DNA from: Peribacillus sp044761665
Lineage (GTDB): Bacteria; Bacillota; Bacilli; Bacillales; DSM-1321
Assembly: GCF_044761665.1 (NCBI RefSeq)
Contig: NZ_JBIWCW010000003.1
Location: forward strand, 248,001 to 312,000
DNA length: 64,000 nt
Direction: 5' to 3'
Positions within the stretch are counted from its first letter, which is position 1; every line of letters starts with the position of its first letter. The notes under the pieces were generated by a model. The model saw only the letters and a list, made by a program, of their open reading frames with translations, did no database searches and was not told where the DNA came from. Below are positions 1 through 7,346 of the stretch, in pieces. The position numbers and the translations under genes are program-made.

Positions 1-321
1 AATGTCGGGAGAGGCAAGTGGATTCCGGATGATTCCCTGCAATATTCCACCAGCAACAGCAAGTCCCATGCCGACCAGCAAGGCAATGATACTTCTAGGC
101 ATACGAAAAGACTGAATGATGAGTCTGTCTCTATCACTCCCAATGCCAAAAATCACCTGCAACACACGTAATGGGTTGATTTTCAGTTCCCCTAACCCGA
201 TACTCATGATGAAAACGGCCATGGTAACGGCTAACAAAGATATAAATACGAACATAGATTGATAGTTCAATAAAAAGGACACTCTATCGTTAAAAAAGCG
301 GATGCTTTTATATTTCTTCAT
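1..321 (-). CDS. FecCD-family ferric siderophore ABC permease (partial, 5' end only)
   Basis: N-terminal 107 residues of a membrane permease that moves ferric siderophores across the cytoplasmic membrane; the rest lies beyond base 1. After a short basic N-terminus (MKKYKSIRFF) comes a hydrophobic helix, then the family signature RMPRSIIALLVGMGLAVAGG followed by QGIIRNPLASPD, matching the neighbouring permease (LPRALIAAAVGSSLAVSGVL, TKNPLASPDILG). The ATG (319-321) overlaps the TGA of the upstream permease as ATGA, implying translational coupling. Known for the family: two FecCD subunits form the membrane channel with a FecE-type ATPase. The call is secure; the siderophore is not deducible. 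Confidence 0.92.
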   Translation of the reverse strand, partial: MKKYKSIRFFNDRVSFLLNYQSMFVFISLLAVTMAVFIMSIGLGELKINPLRVLQVIFGIGSDRDRLIIQSFRMPRSIIALLVGMGLAVAGGILQGIIRNPLASPDI

Positions 322-1322
322 TTACCATTGAACCCCTTTCTAGCGATGTAAATGAAAAATGGGGTCCCGATGATGGCCGTCATGATTCCAACTGGAACTT
401 CCCTTGGCATCATTATGTACCGGGAAGCTATATCTGAAGTAAGGAGTAACATGGCACCAAGGAGAGCGGAAAAAGGAACCACCCATCTATGGTCATTTCC
501 AACTAGATAACGCGTTAGATGGGGGATGACAAGGCCTATGAAACCAATGGGTCCGGCAATAGCGACTGAACCGCCTGCAAGCAGAATGACCACTAAGCCC
601 ATCCCTATTTTTAGAAGGACTGTTTTTAAACCGAGTCCTTTTGCTACATCTTCCCCCATCGAGAAGACATTCATTTTCCCTGATAACAGTTGGGCCAGTA
701 TCCATCCAGCTACTAAATAAGGTAAAACAGCGGTCAAGTTTTCCAGTTTTCTTCCTGAAACAGATCCCGCTAACCAGAATAATACTTGCTCCAAAGCTGT
801 TTCATTGGAAACGAGTAGGCCCTGTGTCAATGAAGCAAACAGTGCAGCCATGGCTGCGCCTGCCAACGTCAGCTTCATCGGAGTTAATCCTCCCCCGCCA
901 GCAGACCCTATTACATACACGCTAATAGCAGCAATTGCCGCCCCTAAAAAGGCAATCCAAGTAAAGGCTTGAAGATTATTTATTCCAATGACGGTAAGTG
1001 TAAGGACGATAGCCATGCTCGCTCCGGCATTCACTCCGAGTATGTCGGGTGAAGCAAGTGGGTTCTTTGTCAGCGTCTGCATTAAAACCCCAGAGACCGC
1101 AAGACTTGAACCCACTGCGGCTGCAATGAGAGCACGAGGCAATCGAACACTTTGGATAATGATATGTTCATTCGAATGATCGAAATGGATGAATGACTCA
1201 AAGGTCATTTTCCACGTTGTACTTGTATATCCATATACCAGGCTAGAACACAACAGAAGAAGCAGTAATAGAATGGCCACGATTAATCCGGTCCATCTAT
1301 GGCCTGTGTTTTTCAACAACAT
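318..1322 (-). CDS. FecCD-family ferric siderophore ABC permease
   Basis: Complete 334-residue polytopic permease, first gene of a minus-strand pair. It has the family hallmarks LPRALIAAAVGSSLAVSG (about 61-78), NPLASPDILGVNAGA (about 87-101) and, near the C-terminus, GPIGFIGLVIPHLTR (about 256-270), the cytoplasmic loop that contacts the ATPase. It is normal length for the family. It is transcribed divergently from the binding protein at 1521, with Fur-like boxes between them, and overlaps the next permease by 4 nt. With the lipoprotein (1521) and ATPase (2616) it would make a complete Fe3+-siderophore importer, similar to B. subtilis Yfm/Fec-type systems. Substrate unknown. Confidence 0.93.
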   Translation of the reverse strand: MLLKNTGHRWTGLIVAILLLLLLLCSSLVYGYTSTTWKMTFESFIHFDHSNEHIIIQSVRLPRALIAAAVGSSLAVSGVLMQTLTKNPLASPDILGVNAGASMAIVLTLTVIGINNLQAFTWIAFLGAAIAAISVYVIGSAGGGGLTPMKLTLAGAAMAALFASLTQGLLVSNETALEQVLFWLAGSVSGRKLENLTAVLPYLVAGWILAQLLSGKMNVFSMGEDVAKGLGLKTVLLKIGMGLVVILLAGGSVAIAGPIGFIGLVIPHLTRYLVGNDHRWVVPFSALLGAMLLLTSDIASRYIMMPREVPVGIMTAIIGTPFFIYIARKGFNGK

Positions 1323-1369
1323 AATTGAAACCTTTCGAAAATAGTATTTAAGTAAATTTATCCAATTCT

Positions 1370-1399
1370 ATTTTAATTTTAATTACATGAATTTGTCAA
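1370..1399 (-). promoter_or_regulatory. Sigma-A-type promoter for the permease pair
   Basis: On the minus strand TTGACA (complement of 1394-1399) is followed after 18 nt by TAAAAT (complement of 1370-1375), about 45 nt upstream of the permease start. It lies just beside the Fur-like box at 1406-1420. Read by eye from the sequence; transcription start not known. Confidence 0.55.
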
Positions 1400-1405
1400 T
1401 GATTC

Positions 1406-1420
1406 TGAAAATCATTATCA
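1406..1420. promoter_or_regulatory. Fur box (divergent iron-uptake promoters)
   Basis: TGAAAATCATTATCA matches the 7-1-7 Fur consensus TGATAATNATTATCA with one mismatch. It sits between the -35 elements of the divergent permease (minus) and binding-protein (plus) promoters, where a bound Fur-Fe2+ dimer could repress both. Confidence 0.75.
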
Positions 1421-1427
1421 AATAGTA

Positions 1428-1456
1428 TTGACAGGTAAATAGAAACAAATTATGAT
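1428..1456 (+). promoter_or_regulatory. Sigma-A promoter of the siderophore-binding lipoprotein gene
   Basis: TTGACA (1428-1433), 17-nt spacer, TATGAT (1451-1456): a near-consensus vegetative promoter. Fur-like boxes lie immediately upstream (1406-1420) and immediately downstream (1468-1482). Confidence 0.75.
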
Positions 1457-1467
1457 AGATTTGCTAG

Positions 1468-1482
1468 TGAGAATAATTATCA
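1468..1482. promoter_or_regulatory. Second Fur box, at the transcription start region
   Basis: TGAGAATAATTATCA matches the 7-1-7 Fur consensus with one mismatch and lies just after the -10 element of the plus-strand promoter, a typical repressor position. Confidence 0.78.
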
Positions 1483-1520
1483 ATCACTAAGTATTGCTAC
1501 TTTTTTTGGAGGATTTTTAG

Positions 1521-2498
1521 ATGAAACGCTCTAAATTACTTTTAGGAATTTTTTCACTATTCGCTATTTTTTTGCTCGCAGCATGCGGCAGTGATAAAAA
1601 AACTGCAGGAAACGAAGAAGACGATAAGAAAACAGAAGATACAAGCTATACAGTAGAACATGCGATGGGGACGGCTGAATTGAAAACCACACCTAAAAAA
1701 GTGGTCATTCTTACCAATGAAGGGACGGAAGCGCTGCTTGCTTTAGGCGTCAAGCCAGTTGGGGCGGTTCAATCTTGGTTAGGCAACCCATGGTACGAGC
1801 ATATCGCATCGGATATGGACGGAGTGGAAGTGGTAGGTACAGAATCTGAAGTGAACTTGGAGAAAATTGCCGAATTGGCGCCTGACTTGATCATCGGAAA
1901 CAAAATCCGTCAAGAGGCTCAATATGATAAACTAAACGCCATTGCTCCAACAGTGTTTGCAGAGAATTTAACGGGAGATTGGAAAGAAAACTTTAAATTA
2001 TATTCAAAAGCCCTAAACCTTGAAGAAAAAGGCGAAGAGGTACTTGGAGAATTCGATACACAGGTTGAAGAGTTAAAAGGTAAATTAGGAGATAAAGTGA
2101 ATCAAGAAGTTTCTGTTGTACGGTTCTTGGCTGGAACTTCCCGCCTGTACTATACAGATTCATTCTCGGGTGTCATCCTTAACCAATTGGGTTTCAAACG
2201 TGTTGAAGAGCAAGAAAAGCTTTTTACCGAAGATAATAAACTAGCTATCGAAGTCGGTAAAGAAGTCATACCTGCAATGGACGCTGATATCCTTTTCCAT
2301 TTCACATATGCACCTGAAGGAGATAAAGAGGCTGTGAAAACGGCTGAAGAGTGGACGAATGACCCGCTTTGGAAAAAATTAACTGTCGTTAAAGAGGGTA
2401 ATGCCCATGAAGTGAGCGATGCCATCTGGAATACAGCAGGCGGCGTTCTTGCAGCAAACAAAGTATTAGATGACATTGAAGAGATGATGGTTAAGTAG
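1521..2498 (+). CDS. Ferric siderophore-binding lipoprotein (FecB/FhuD-type)
   Basis: 325-residue substrate-binding protein of the iron importer. The signal peptide ends in a lipobox LLAAC (Cys about 22), so the mature protein is lipid-anchored outside the membrane. The body has the class III binding-protein pattern: KTTPKKVVILTNEGTEALLALGVKPVGA (given here as the two pieces around residues 56-83), then NLEKIAELAPDLIIGNK and a long backbone helix. A good SD (GGAGG at about 1508) precedes the ATG. It is transcribed from the Fur-flanked promoter above and ends at a strong hairpin terminator, so the ATPase downstream has its own promoter. Ligand unknown; B. subtilis YfmC and FeuA-like proteins are the family. 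Confidence 0.93.
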   Translation: MKRSKLLLGIFSLFAIFLLAACGSDKKTAGNEEDDKKTEDTSYTVEHAMGTAELKTTPKKVVILTNEGTEALLALGVKPVGAVQSWLGNPWYEHIASDMDGVEVVGTESEVNLEKIAELAPDLIIGNKIRQEAQYDKLNAIAPTVFAENLTGDWKENFKLYSKALNLEEKGEEVLGEFDTQVEELKGKLGDKVNQEVSVVRFLAGTSRLYYTDSFSGVILNQLGFKRVEEQEKLFTEDNKLAIEVGKEVIPAMDADILFHFTYAPEGDKEAVKTAEEWTNDPLWKKLTVVKEGNAHEVSDAIWNTAGGVLAANKVLDDIEEMMVK

Positions 2499-2518
2499 AT
2501 TACTCAATAAGGTGAAAA

Positions 2519-2554
2519 GACCCAAGCCTAAAACGTAGGCTTGGGTCTTTTTTT
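2519..2554 (+). terminator. Rho-independent terminator after the binding-protein gene
   Basis: Perfect 12-bp stem GACCCAAGCCTA / TAGGCTTGGGTC with a 5-nt loop, followed by a run of T. Confidence 0.9.
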
Positions 2555-2557
2555 GAA

Positions 2558-2586
2558 TTGACATTGAGAATCATTTTCATTAAACT
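2558..2586 (+). promoter_or_regulatory. Promoter overlapped by a Fur box upstream of the ATPase gene
   Basis: TTGACA (2558-2563) and TAAACT (2581-2586) are 17 nt apart. Between them TGAGAATCATTTTCA (2565-2579) matches the Fur consensus with two mismatches, so the box fills the spacer. This gives the ATPase-reductase pair its own iron control. Confidence 0.7.
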
Positions 2587-2615
2587 AGGATTATTAGACT
2601 AATAAGGGGAGCTGT

Positions 2616-3443
2616 ATGATGCGTCCAGCTATTAACACTCATTCTTTATCGCTCGGTTATGGTGAAAAATTAATTATAAATGAAATGAATATAGAAATCC
2701 CCCGTGGAGAGATTACGGTTTTCATTGGAGCTAATGGGTGCGGCAAATCAACGCTTCTTCGTTCGGTAGCCCGTCTATTGAAGCCCCATTCCGGTTCTGT
2801 ATTGCTTGAAGGAAAAGCGATATCTTCGATGTCATCGAAGGACATAGCAAGAAAGATGGCTATACTGCCGCAAGCACCGCAAGCTCCTGAAGGACTAACC
2901 GTTTATCAACTTGTCAAGCAAGGAAGATATCCCTATCAGAGCTGGTTGAAGCAGTGGAGCTCTCTAGATGAGGAAAAAGTTCAACGGGCGATCGAATCTA
3001 CCAATCTTACAGATTTGAAGGACCGGGCTGTTGATGAATTATCGGGTGGCCAGAAGCAGAGGGCGTGGATTGCGATGACTTTGGCTCAGGATACCGATAT
3101 CATTTTATTGGATGAACCGACGACTTATCTTGATATGGCACACCAGATTGATATTCTGGATTTACTATTTGATTTGAATGAATCTGAAAACAGGACGATC
3201 GTCATGGTGCTGCATGATTTGAATTTAGCCTGCCGTTATGCCGATAATTTGGTTTCCCTTAAAGATGGGAAGATATTTGCCCAAGGACGGCCCGAGGATA
3301 TCGTCACGCCTGAAATGGTCCATCAAGTGTTCGGGATGAAGTGTCAAATTGCATGTGATCCGATTTATGGAAGCCCGTTATGTATCCCGTTTGGAAAGGG
3401 CCGTTATGCAAAAAATACGGCGGAGGTATTGGCCCATGCATAA
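2616..3443 (+). CDS. Ferric siderophore ABC transporter ATP-binding protein (FecE/FhuC-type)
   Basis: 275-residue ATPase powering the siderophore importer. Walker A GANGCGKST (about 38-46), signature LSGGQKQRAWIAMTLAQ, Walker B DIILLDEPTTYLD and the switch His in VLHDLNLACRYADN are all intact. SD AGGGGAG precedes ATG 2616 (a second in-frame ATG follows at once). Its 3' end overlaps the start of the FhuF-like gene by 8 nt, implying coupled translation. It presumably pairs with the permeases at 1-1322. It lacks a permease partner on its own strand, an unusual split of one transporter over two divergent units. Confidence 0.94.
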   Translation: MMRPAINTHSLSLGYGEKLIINEMNIEIPRGEITVFIGANGCGKSTLLRSVARLLKPHSGSVLLEGKAISSMSSKDIARKMAILPQAPQAPEGLTVYQLVKQGRYPYQSWLKQWSSLDEEKVQRAIESTNLTDLKDRAVDELSGGQKQRAWIAMTLAQDTDIILLDEPTTYLDMAHQIDILDLLFDLNESENRTIVMVLHDLNLACRYADNLVSLKDGKIFAQGRPEDIVTPEMVHQVFGMKCQIACDPIYGSPLCIPFGKGRYAKNTAEVLAHA

Positions 3444-4134
3444 GTTATCTCCTTCAATCGAAGAAGAGCTGCAAACGTATCGGATTTCTTTTAAAGAGGA
3501 AGTATCGGGTTTCAAGACCTTGGGTGATATCGAAGAACTGATTGGTTATGCAATAACCCGGTCTGGATCAGAAACGCAAAGGGTTGCGGCTTCCATGTGG
3601 TTCAGGCGTTATGCATTTTTTATTACGGCACAACTGTACATGATCAGTAAACATCGGTTAACCTGGAATGGTTCGCTTTCTGATATCGAGGTCTTGGATG
3701 ATCCCGAGGAAGACCAATGGTTCCCAAAGTTTTGGCTAAAAGAAAACGGTTGGAGCGATGTTCCGGATGAGGAAAGCACTCAAGCTTTGCAGGCTGTATT
3801 AAAAAGATTTGGTTCGGATGTCATTGTTCCTCTTTCTAAATCTGCTAAAGTATCGAAACTCATACTTTGGGAGAATATTTGGGGATATACCGTCTGGATG
3901 TATGCAGAGTTGCTGAAGCAATGTAGCATCAAAGAAAGAGTGGAAGCCGATATCGAAAATCTGCTGGACGATGAAATGTGGCTGAATATTGAAAAGCGGT
4001 CTCCATTTAAACGGTTCATTGGGGAAAAAACAATCCCGGAATCCATGAATCCATATAAACGAGTGACATGCTGTTTATATTATCAGATTGAGGGTCAGGT
4101 AAAGTGCCCTTACTGTCCAAATAATAACTGTTGA
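3436..4134 (+). CDS. FhuF-like ferric siderophore reductase ([2Fe-2S] protein)
   Basis: 232-residue cytoplasmic protein that probably reduces imported ferric siderophore to release Fe2+. The C-terminus carries the exact FhuF motif C-C-x10-C-x2-C (CC then LYYQIEGQVK then CPYC), the ligands of an unusual [2Fe-2S] cluster. The rest resembles the IucA/IucC C-terminal/FhuF domain. Start at ATG 3436 chosen because GGAGG lies 9 nt upstream; a longer in-frame ORF would run back through the ATPase gene. It overlaps the ATPase stop, so it is operonic and Fur-controlled. Partner electron donor is not visible in the window. Confidence 0.87.
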   Translation: MHKLSPSIEEELQTYRISFKEEVSGFKTLGDIEELIGYAITRSGSETQRVAASMWFRRYAFFITAQLYMISKHRLTWNGSLSDIEVLDDPEEDQWFPKFWLKENGWSDVPDEESTQALQAVLKRFGSDVIVPLSKSAKVSKLILWENIWGYTVWMYAELLKQCSIKERVEADIENLLDDEMWLNIEKRSPFKRFIGEKTIPESMNPYKRVTCCLYYQIEGQVKCPYCPNNNC

Positions 4135-4148
4135 ATGATTCGTCAAAG

Positions 4149-4180
4149 AACCAGGCTGGTACACACCAGCCTGGTTTTCT
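4149..4180 (+). terminator. Terminator after the iron-uptake operon
   Basis: 12-bp stem AACCAGGCTGGT / ACCAGCCTGGTT around an ACAC loop, then TTTTCTT. Confidence 0.85.
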
Positions 4181-4224
4181 TATCTGTACTTTAATAGAAA
4201 CTAAACGCACTAACCAAATTGGTA

Positions 4225-4233
4225 TGTTATAAT
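4225..4233 (+). promoter_or_regulatory. Extended -10 promoter of yhaM
   Basis: TGTTATAAT is a perfect extended -10 (TGn plus TATAAT), 30 nt upstream of the yhaM start; no good -35 is seen, as is typical of this promoter type. Confidence 0.6.
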
Positions 4234-4263
4234 GTTGATATTTAATTGAACGGGGGCAGTCGC

Positions 4264-5205
4264 ATGAAAAATGGGATCATTCACTATGGTATTGGTGAAG
4301 TAGTAGATATATATATGTACATCAAAACGAGTACAAAGGCGGTTGCGAGTAATGGCAAGCCATTTTTGACGCTTATTTTGTCTGATAAAACCGGTGAAAT
4401 CGAGGCTAAGCTTTGGGATGTTTCAGAGGCTGACGAAAAAACATATAGCGCCGAGGCTACGGTGAAAGTGCAGGGAGAGGTCCAGAATTATCGTGGTCGG
4501 AGTCAATTGAAAATCCGACACCTTAGACTCACTACGGAAGCAGATGGTGTATCAAAAGGTGATCTGATTCAAACCGCGCCTCTAAGTCAGGAAGAAATGA
4601 TGGAAACGATTACCCAATTCATCTTCGAAATGAGAAATCCAAATATCCAGAGAGTGACAAGGCATCTGGTTAAGAAGTACCAGGAAGAACTGCTAACGTT
4701 CCCTGCAGCCACTAAAAACCATCATGAGTACATGTCGGGCCTAGCATACCACGTTGTCTCAATGCTGGGGCTTGCAAAGGCCATTTCGGGCCTATACCCA
4801 TCTCTTGATAAGGACCTTTTATATGCTGGGGTCATTTTACACGATCTTGGTAAAGTCCATGAATTATCGGGTCCTGTATCGACTGTCTATACGGTTGAAG
4901 GGAACCTTCTTGGTCATATCACAATCATGGTGAATGAAGTCGGTAAAGCTGCGGAAGAACTGGGCATTGAAACAGAAGAGATTATGATCTTGAAACACTT
5001 GGTTTTGAGCCATCATGGAAAAGCGGAATGGGGAAGCCCTAAACCGCCTATGGTAAGAGAAGCGGAGGTCCTTCATTATATCGATAATATGGATGCAAAA
5101 ATCAATATGATGGATCGGGCACTTGAAAAAGTGAAACCGGGCGAATTTACGGAAAGAGTCTTTGCTCTGGATAATCGTACATTCTACAAACCTACGTTTA
5201 AATAA
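4264..5205 (+). CDS. yhaM: 3'-5' exoribonuclease YhaM
   Basis: 313-residue cytoplasmic exonuclease that trims RNA (and DNA) 3' ends, Mn2+ or Co2+ dependent in B. subtilis. An N-terminal OB-fold (KPFLTLILSDKTGEIEAKLWD, as the segment about 30-50) is followed by an HD domain with HHEYMSGLAYH and VILHDLGKVHE, then VLSHHGKAEWG. Start ATG 4264 chosen from SD GGGGG 7-8 nt upstream; this gives the length of B. subtilis YhaM (about 314 aa). It is followed by a terminator and yhaL, the same order as B. subtilis. Confidence 0.95.
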   Translation: MKNGIIHYGIGEVVDIYMYIKTSTKAVASNGKPFLTLILSDKTGEIEAKLWDVSEADEKTYSAEATVKVQGEVQNYRGRSQLKIRHLRLTTEADGVSKGDLIQTAPLSQEEMMETITQFIFEMRNPNIQRVTRHLVKKYQEELLTFPAATKNHHEYMSGLAYHVVSMLGLAKAISGLYPSLDKDLLYAGVILHDLGKVHELSGPVSTVYTVEGNLLGHITIMVNEVGKAAEELGIETEEIMILKHLVLSHHGKAEWGSPKPPMVREAEVLHYIDNMDAKINMMDRALEKVKPGEFTERVFALDNRTFYKPTFK

Positions 5206-5209
5206 AGGG

Positions 5210-5248
5210 TATGCTTCTTTCTCAACTGGGAAAGAGGCATATTTTTTT
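5210..5248 (+). terminator. Terminator downstream of yhaM
   Basis: Imperfect stem TATGCTTCTTTC / GAAAGAGGCATA with eight T after it. Confidence 0.8.
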
Positions 5249-5302
5249 TGCTCCTGCATATGCTCTTATAAAACGATAGGGGATATTGAAAGGAGAATGG
5301 AC

Positions 5303-5470
5303 ATGCCAATATGGATATGGTTCGTGTTTATTGGGATCATTGTCAGTGCCGTCATGGCAATTTGGACAGCGAGGAAGGAACGCATGATAGATGAAGCCTG
5401 GATTGAAAAGGAAGGGCAGAAATATATAGACCGGATGAGAGAGGAAAGAGAGAAACGTAAAGAAGCATAG
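5303..5470 (+). CDS. yhaL: Small sporulation membrane protein YhaL
   Basis: 55-residue protein: one N-terminal transmembrane helix (IWIWFVFIGIIVSAVMAIW), then a charged cytoplasmic tail ending in an E/R/K-rich helix (DRMREEREKRKEA). Start ATG 5303 chosen because AAAGGAG ends 7 nt upstream; the in-frame ATG at 5297 would touch the SD. Position between yhaM and prsA, size and architecture match B. subtilis YhaL, annotated there as a sporulation protein of unknown biochemistry. The identification rests largely on synteny. Confidence 0.8.
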   Translation: MPIWIWFVFIGIIVSAVMAIWTARKERMIDEAWIEKEGQKYIDRMREEREKRKEA

Positions 5471-5480
5471 AAAGGATAGT

Positions 5481-5517
5481 AAAAAGCGAAAGGGAGACGA
5501 ATCCCTTTCGCTTTTTG
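5481..5517. terminator. Bidirectional terminator between yhaL and prsA
   Basis: Perfect 15-bp stem (A-rich arm 5481-5495, T-rich arm 5502-5516) centred on AAAGCGAAAGGGA; U-tracts arise on both strands, so it serves both convergent genes. Confidence 0.9.
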
Positions 5518-5532
5518 TGGTGCCTATTATTA

Positions 5533-6393
5533 TTATTTTTCTGTAGCAGTTTCGGATTTAAGGGAATCTTTTAGATCGTTGTCTTTAACCTTCACGTCTG
5601 CTTTTTTCACTTCAGAATCTAAAATGCCTTGAACTTTATTTTGGTCAATCTTAGCAACTTTTAGTTTATTCTCAAGTTCCTTTTTCATATCTTCATATGG
5701 TTCTTTTTCTTTTTTATCGAGTAACTGGATAACATGGTAGCCAAATTCAGATTTGACTGGTTTTGAGATTTCGTCTTTTTTCATCTTAGCTGCAGCTTCT
5801 TCGAATTCCGGAACCATTTCACCTGTACTGAACCAACCTAGATCTCCACCCTTCGCAGCTGTTCCTGTGTCTGTGGAATATTCTTTAGCAAGTGCAGCGA
5901 AGTCTCCACCCTTGTCCAACTTAGCTTTGACTTCGTCAGCTGTTTTCTTGTCTTTCACAAGAATGTGTCTAGCTTTAAGATCTGGTTTGTAGTTCTTGTA
6001 AGCTTCTTTCACTTCAGCTTCCTTCACATTGATGTCAGCGATGGCAGCTTTTTCTTGAAGCATGCCGATTTTCAGTGCTTTCTTAAGATCAGCTTCACTA
6101 TTATAACCAGATGAACTTAGAGCTGTGTCGAAGTTTTCACCCATTTGGTCTTTAAGCTCTTTTACTTTAGCTTTGACTTCTTTATCCGTTACCGTATATT
6201 TATCGGAAAGGACTTTTTCGTAGATCATTTCCTGTAGAACTTGATCACCGTATCTGTCTTTCATCACATTATAAAACTCTTCTTTTGAAATATCTCCGGC
6301 TTTCGACTCTACTACCGCTTCCTTGTCGCTATTGCATGCTGTAAGTCCGATTAGTCCAGCAGCCACAGCAACCGATAATGCCAACTTCTTCAT
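5533..6393 (-). CDS. prsA: Extracytoplasmic foldase PrsA (peptidyl-prolyl isomerase lipoprotein)
   Basis: 286-residue lipoprotein that helps secreted proteins fold after Sec export. Signal peptide with lipobox LTAC (Cys about 20); N-domain; central parvulin domain from KARHILVKDKKTADEVKAKL to FGYHVIQLLDKKEKE (about 139-237) with the conserved YSTD, GGDLGWF and EFGYHVI elements; Lys-rich C-domain. Converges with yhaL. Plausible client nearby: the secreted subtilase at 43279. Orthologue and gene context match B. subtilis prsA, which is essential there. Confidence 0.96.
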   Translation of the reverse strand: MKKLALSVAVAAGLIGLTACNSDKEAVVESKAGDISKEEFYNVMKDRYGDQVLQEMIYEKVLSDKYTVTDKEVKAKVKELKDQMGENFDTALSSSGYNSEADLKKALKIGMLQEKAAIADINVKEAEVKEAYKNYKPDLKARHILVKDKKTADEVKAKLDKGGDFAALAKEYSTDTGTAAKGGDLGWFSTGEMVPEFEEAAAKMKKDEISKPVKSEFGYHVIQLLDKKEKEPYEDMKKELENKLKVAKIDQNKVQGILDSEVKKADVKVKDNDLKDSLKSETATEK

Positions 6394-6456
6394 TTAGTAA
6401 CAACTCCTAATTTTAAGTTTCTTTTTGTTATTCTTCTTCGAATATCCACAATTTCA

Positions 6457-6484
6457 ACTATAACATATATTGGTTGTTTTACAA
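6457..6484 (-). promoter_or_regulatory. prsA promoter
   Basis: Minus strand TTGTAA (complement 6479-6484), 16-nt spacer, TATAGT (complement 6457-6462) preceded by TGT as an extended -10. Confidence 0.55.
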
Positions 6485-6595
6485 AAAATAATATATTGAT
6501 GTACCATTAAGAATTTTAAAAAAACTGGGTATATGCCCACCCGGATTTTAAACTCATACATATGATAAACCGAAGACAACAATGGAGGTAGCATG

Positions 6596-6679
6596 ATGGG
6601 TAATCGATATGGCAGTGGGTTTGCTTTATTGGTTGTTTTATTCGTCTTATTAATGATTGCTGGGGTTGCATATTGTTAG
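6596..6679 (+). CDS. YjcZ-family sporulation peptide (copy 1)
   Basis: 27-residue hydrophobic peptide with an N-terminal GNRYGSGFALLVVLFVLL core, typical of the YjcZ / YhzA-like small sporulation peptides of Bacillus. SD GGAGG (6584-6588) is 7 nt from ATG 6596; an ATG at 6593 sits too close. A single membrane helix fills most of it. A sister gene lies 180 nt downstream. Role in the spore is not established. Confidence 0.8.
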   Translation: MGNRYGSGFALLVVLFVLLMIAGVAYC

Positions 6680-6856
6680 CCGAATGCAACATTAATATGG
6701 AAAGCGCCCACTCCTTTTGGAATGGAGATGAATAGGATAGAGTAGCCGCTCATGGAAATTTACAGATGGTTTATCAACCTGTGAAGAATATTTCCTTAAA
6801 CGGGATATAAGAGTGTGCATGAACTTATTTAATTTAGATGGGAAGGAGGAAGATCA

Positions 6857-6940
6857 ATGTCTGGAGGAGTTGGTGGGGGTTTTGCCCTAATAGTCGTTCT
6901 TTTCATCCTATTAGTTATCATAGGAGCATCTTGGTTATAA
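6857..6940 (+). CDS. YjcZ-family sporulation peptide (copy 2)
   Basis: 27-residue peptide MSGGVGGGF followed by ALIVVLFILLVIIGASWL, same family and exact length as the peptide at 6596 (shared GFALxVVLFxLLxIxG pattern). SD AAGGAGGA is 6-8 nt upstream of ATG. Followed by a hairpin terminator. The tandem pair looks like a local duplication. Confidence 0.82.
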   Translation: MSGGVGGGFALIVVLFILLVIIGASWL

Positions 6941-6951
6941 AAAAAAGACAA

Positions 6952-6983
6952 AAAGACGAAGCCGGGTGCTTCGCCTTTTTCTT
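6952..6983 (+). terminator. Terminator after the YjcZ-type pair
   Basis: Stem AAAAAG.CGAAGC / GCTTCG.CTTTTT (one mismatch) with loop CGGGT and a T-rich tail. Confidence 0.75.
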
Positions 6984-7063
6984 TATGTGGGTAGAAGCGC
7001 CAAAATACCACATTAATGTAGGTATGTAATGATTATTACCATTGTATACGCAAGGGTTTTCCG

Positions 7064-7246
7064 TTACGTATACAAGATTTCAATATAGGAGGATAATAAC
7101 AGAATAGTGATCAACACATTAATGGTCCTAAATACTTTAGGCTGCTTTTCTTCAGAAATTTCCTTTTGAATACATAAAGAGTTTGTCATTCTATTAATAT
7201 TATAAAGAATCACAATAGCAAAAATAATAAACCAGAACGAGATCAA
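7064..7246 (-). CDS. Small membrane protein of unknown function (TTG start)
   Basis: 60 residues: an N-terminal hydrophobic helix (MISFWFIIFAIVILYNI), a polar middle (CIQKEISEEKQPKVFR) and a second hydrophobic segment (INVLITILLLSSYI). Start is TTG at 7244-7246, supported by a very strong SD AAGGAGGG 6 nt away. I do not recognise the family. Its position corresponds to the yhaK-yhaJ interval of B. subtilis, but I cannot show homology. Confidence 0.55.
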   Translation of the reverse strand: MISFWFIIFAIVILYNINRMTNSLCIQKEISEEKQPKVFRTINVLITILLLSSYIEILYT

Positions 7247-7346
7247 AAAATCCCTCCTTGCATAACATCATGTATAAATACGATACCAAATATTAAAGAA
7301 AAAAGATACCTTAAAATCTTGGTAGCCGTCATACGGAGACAATTCT

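Noticed and set aside
3349..3435. 29-residue upstream extension of the FhuF-like gene inside the ATPase gene
   Set aside because: It is the shifted frame of the ATPase C-terminus; GGAGG before ATG 3436 fits a start there.
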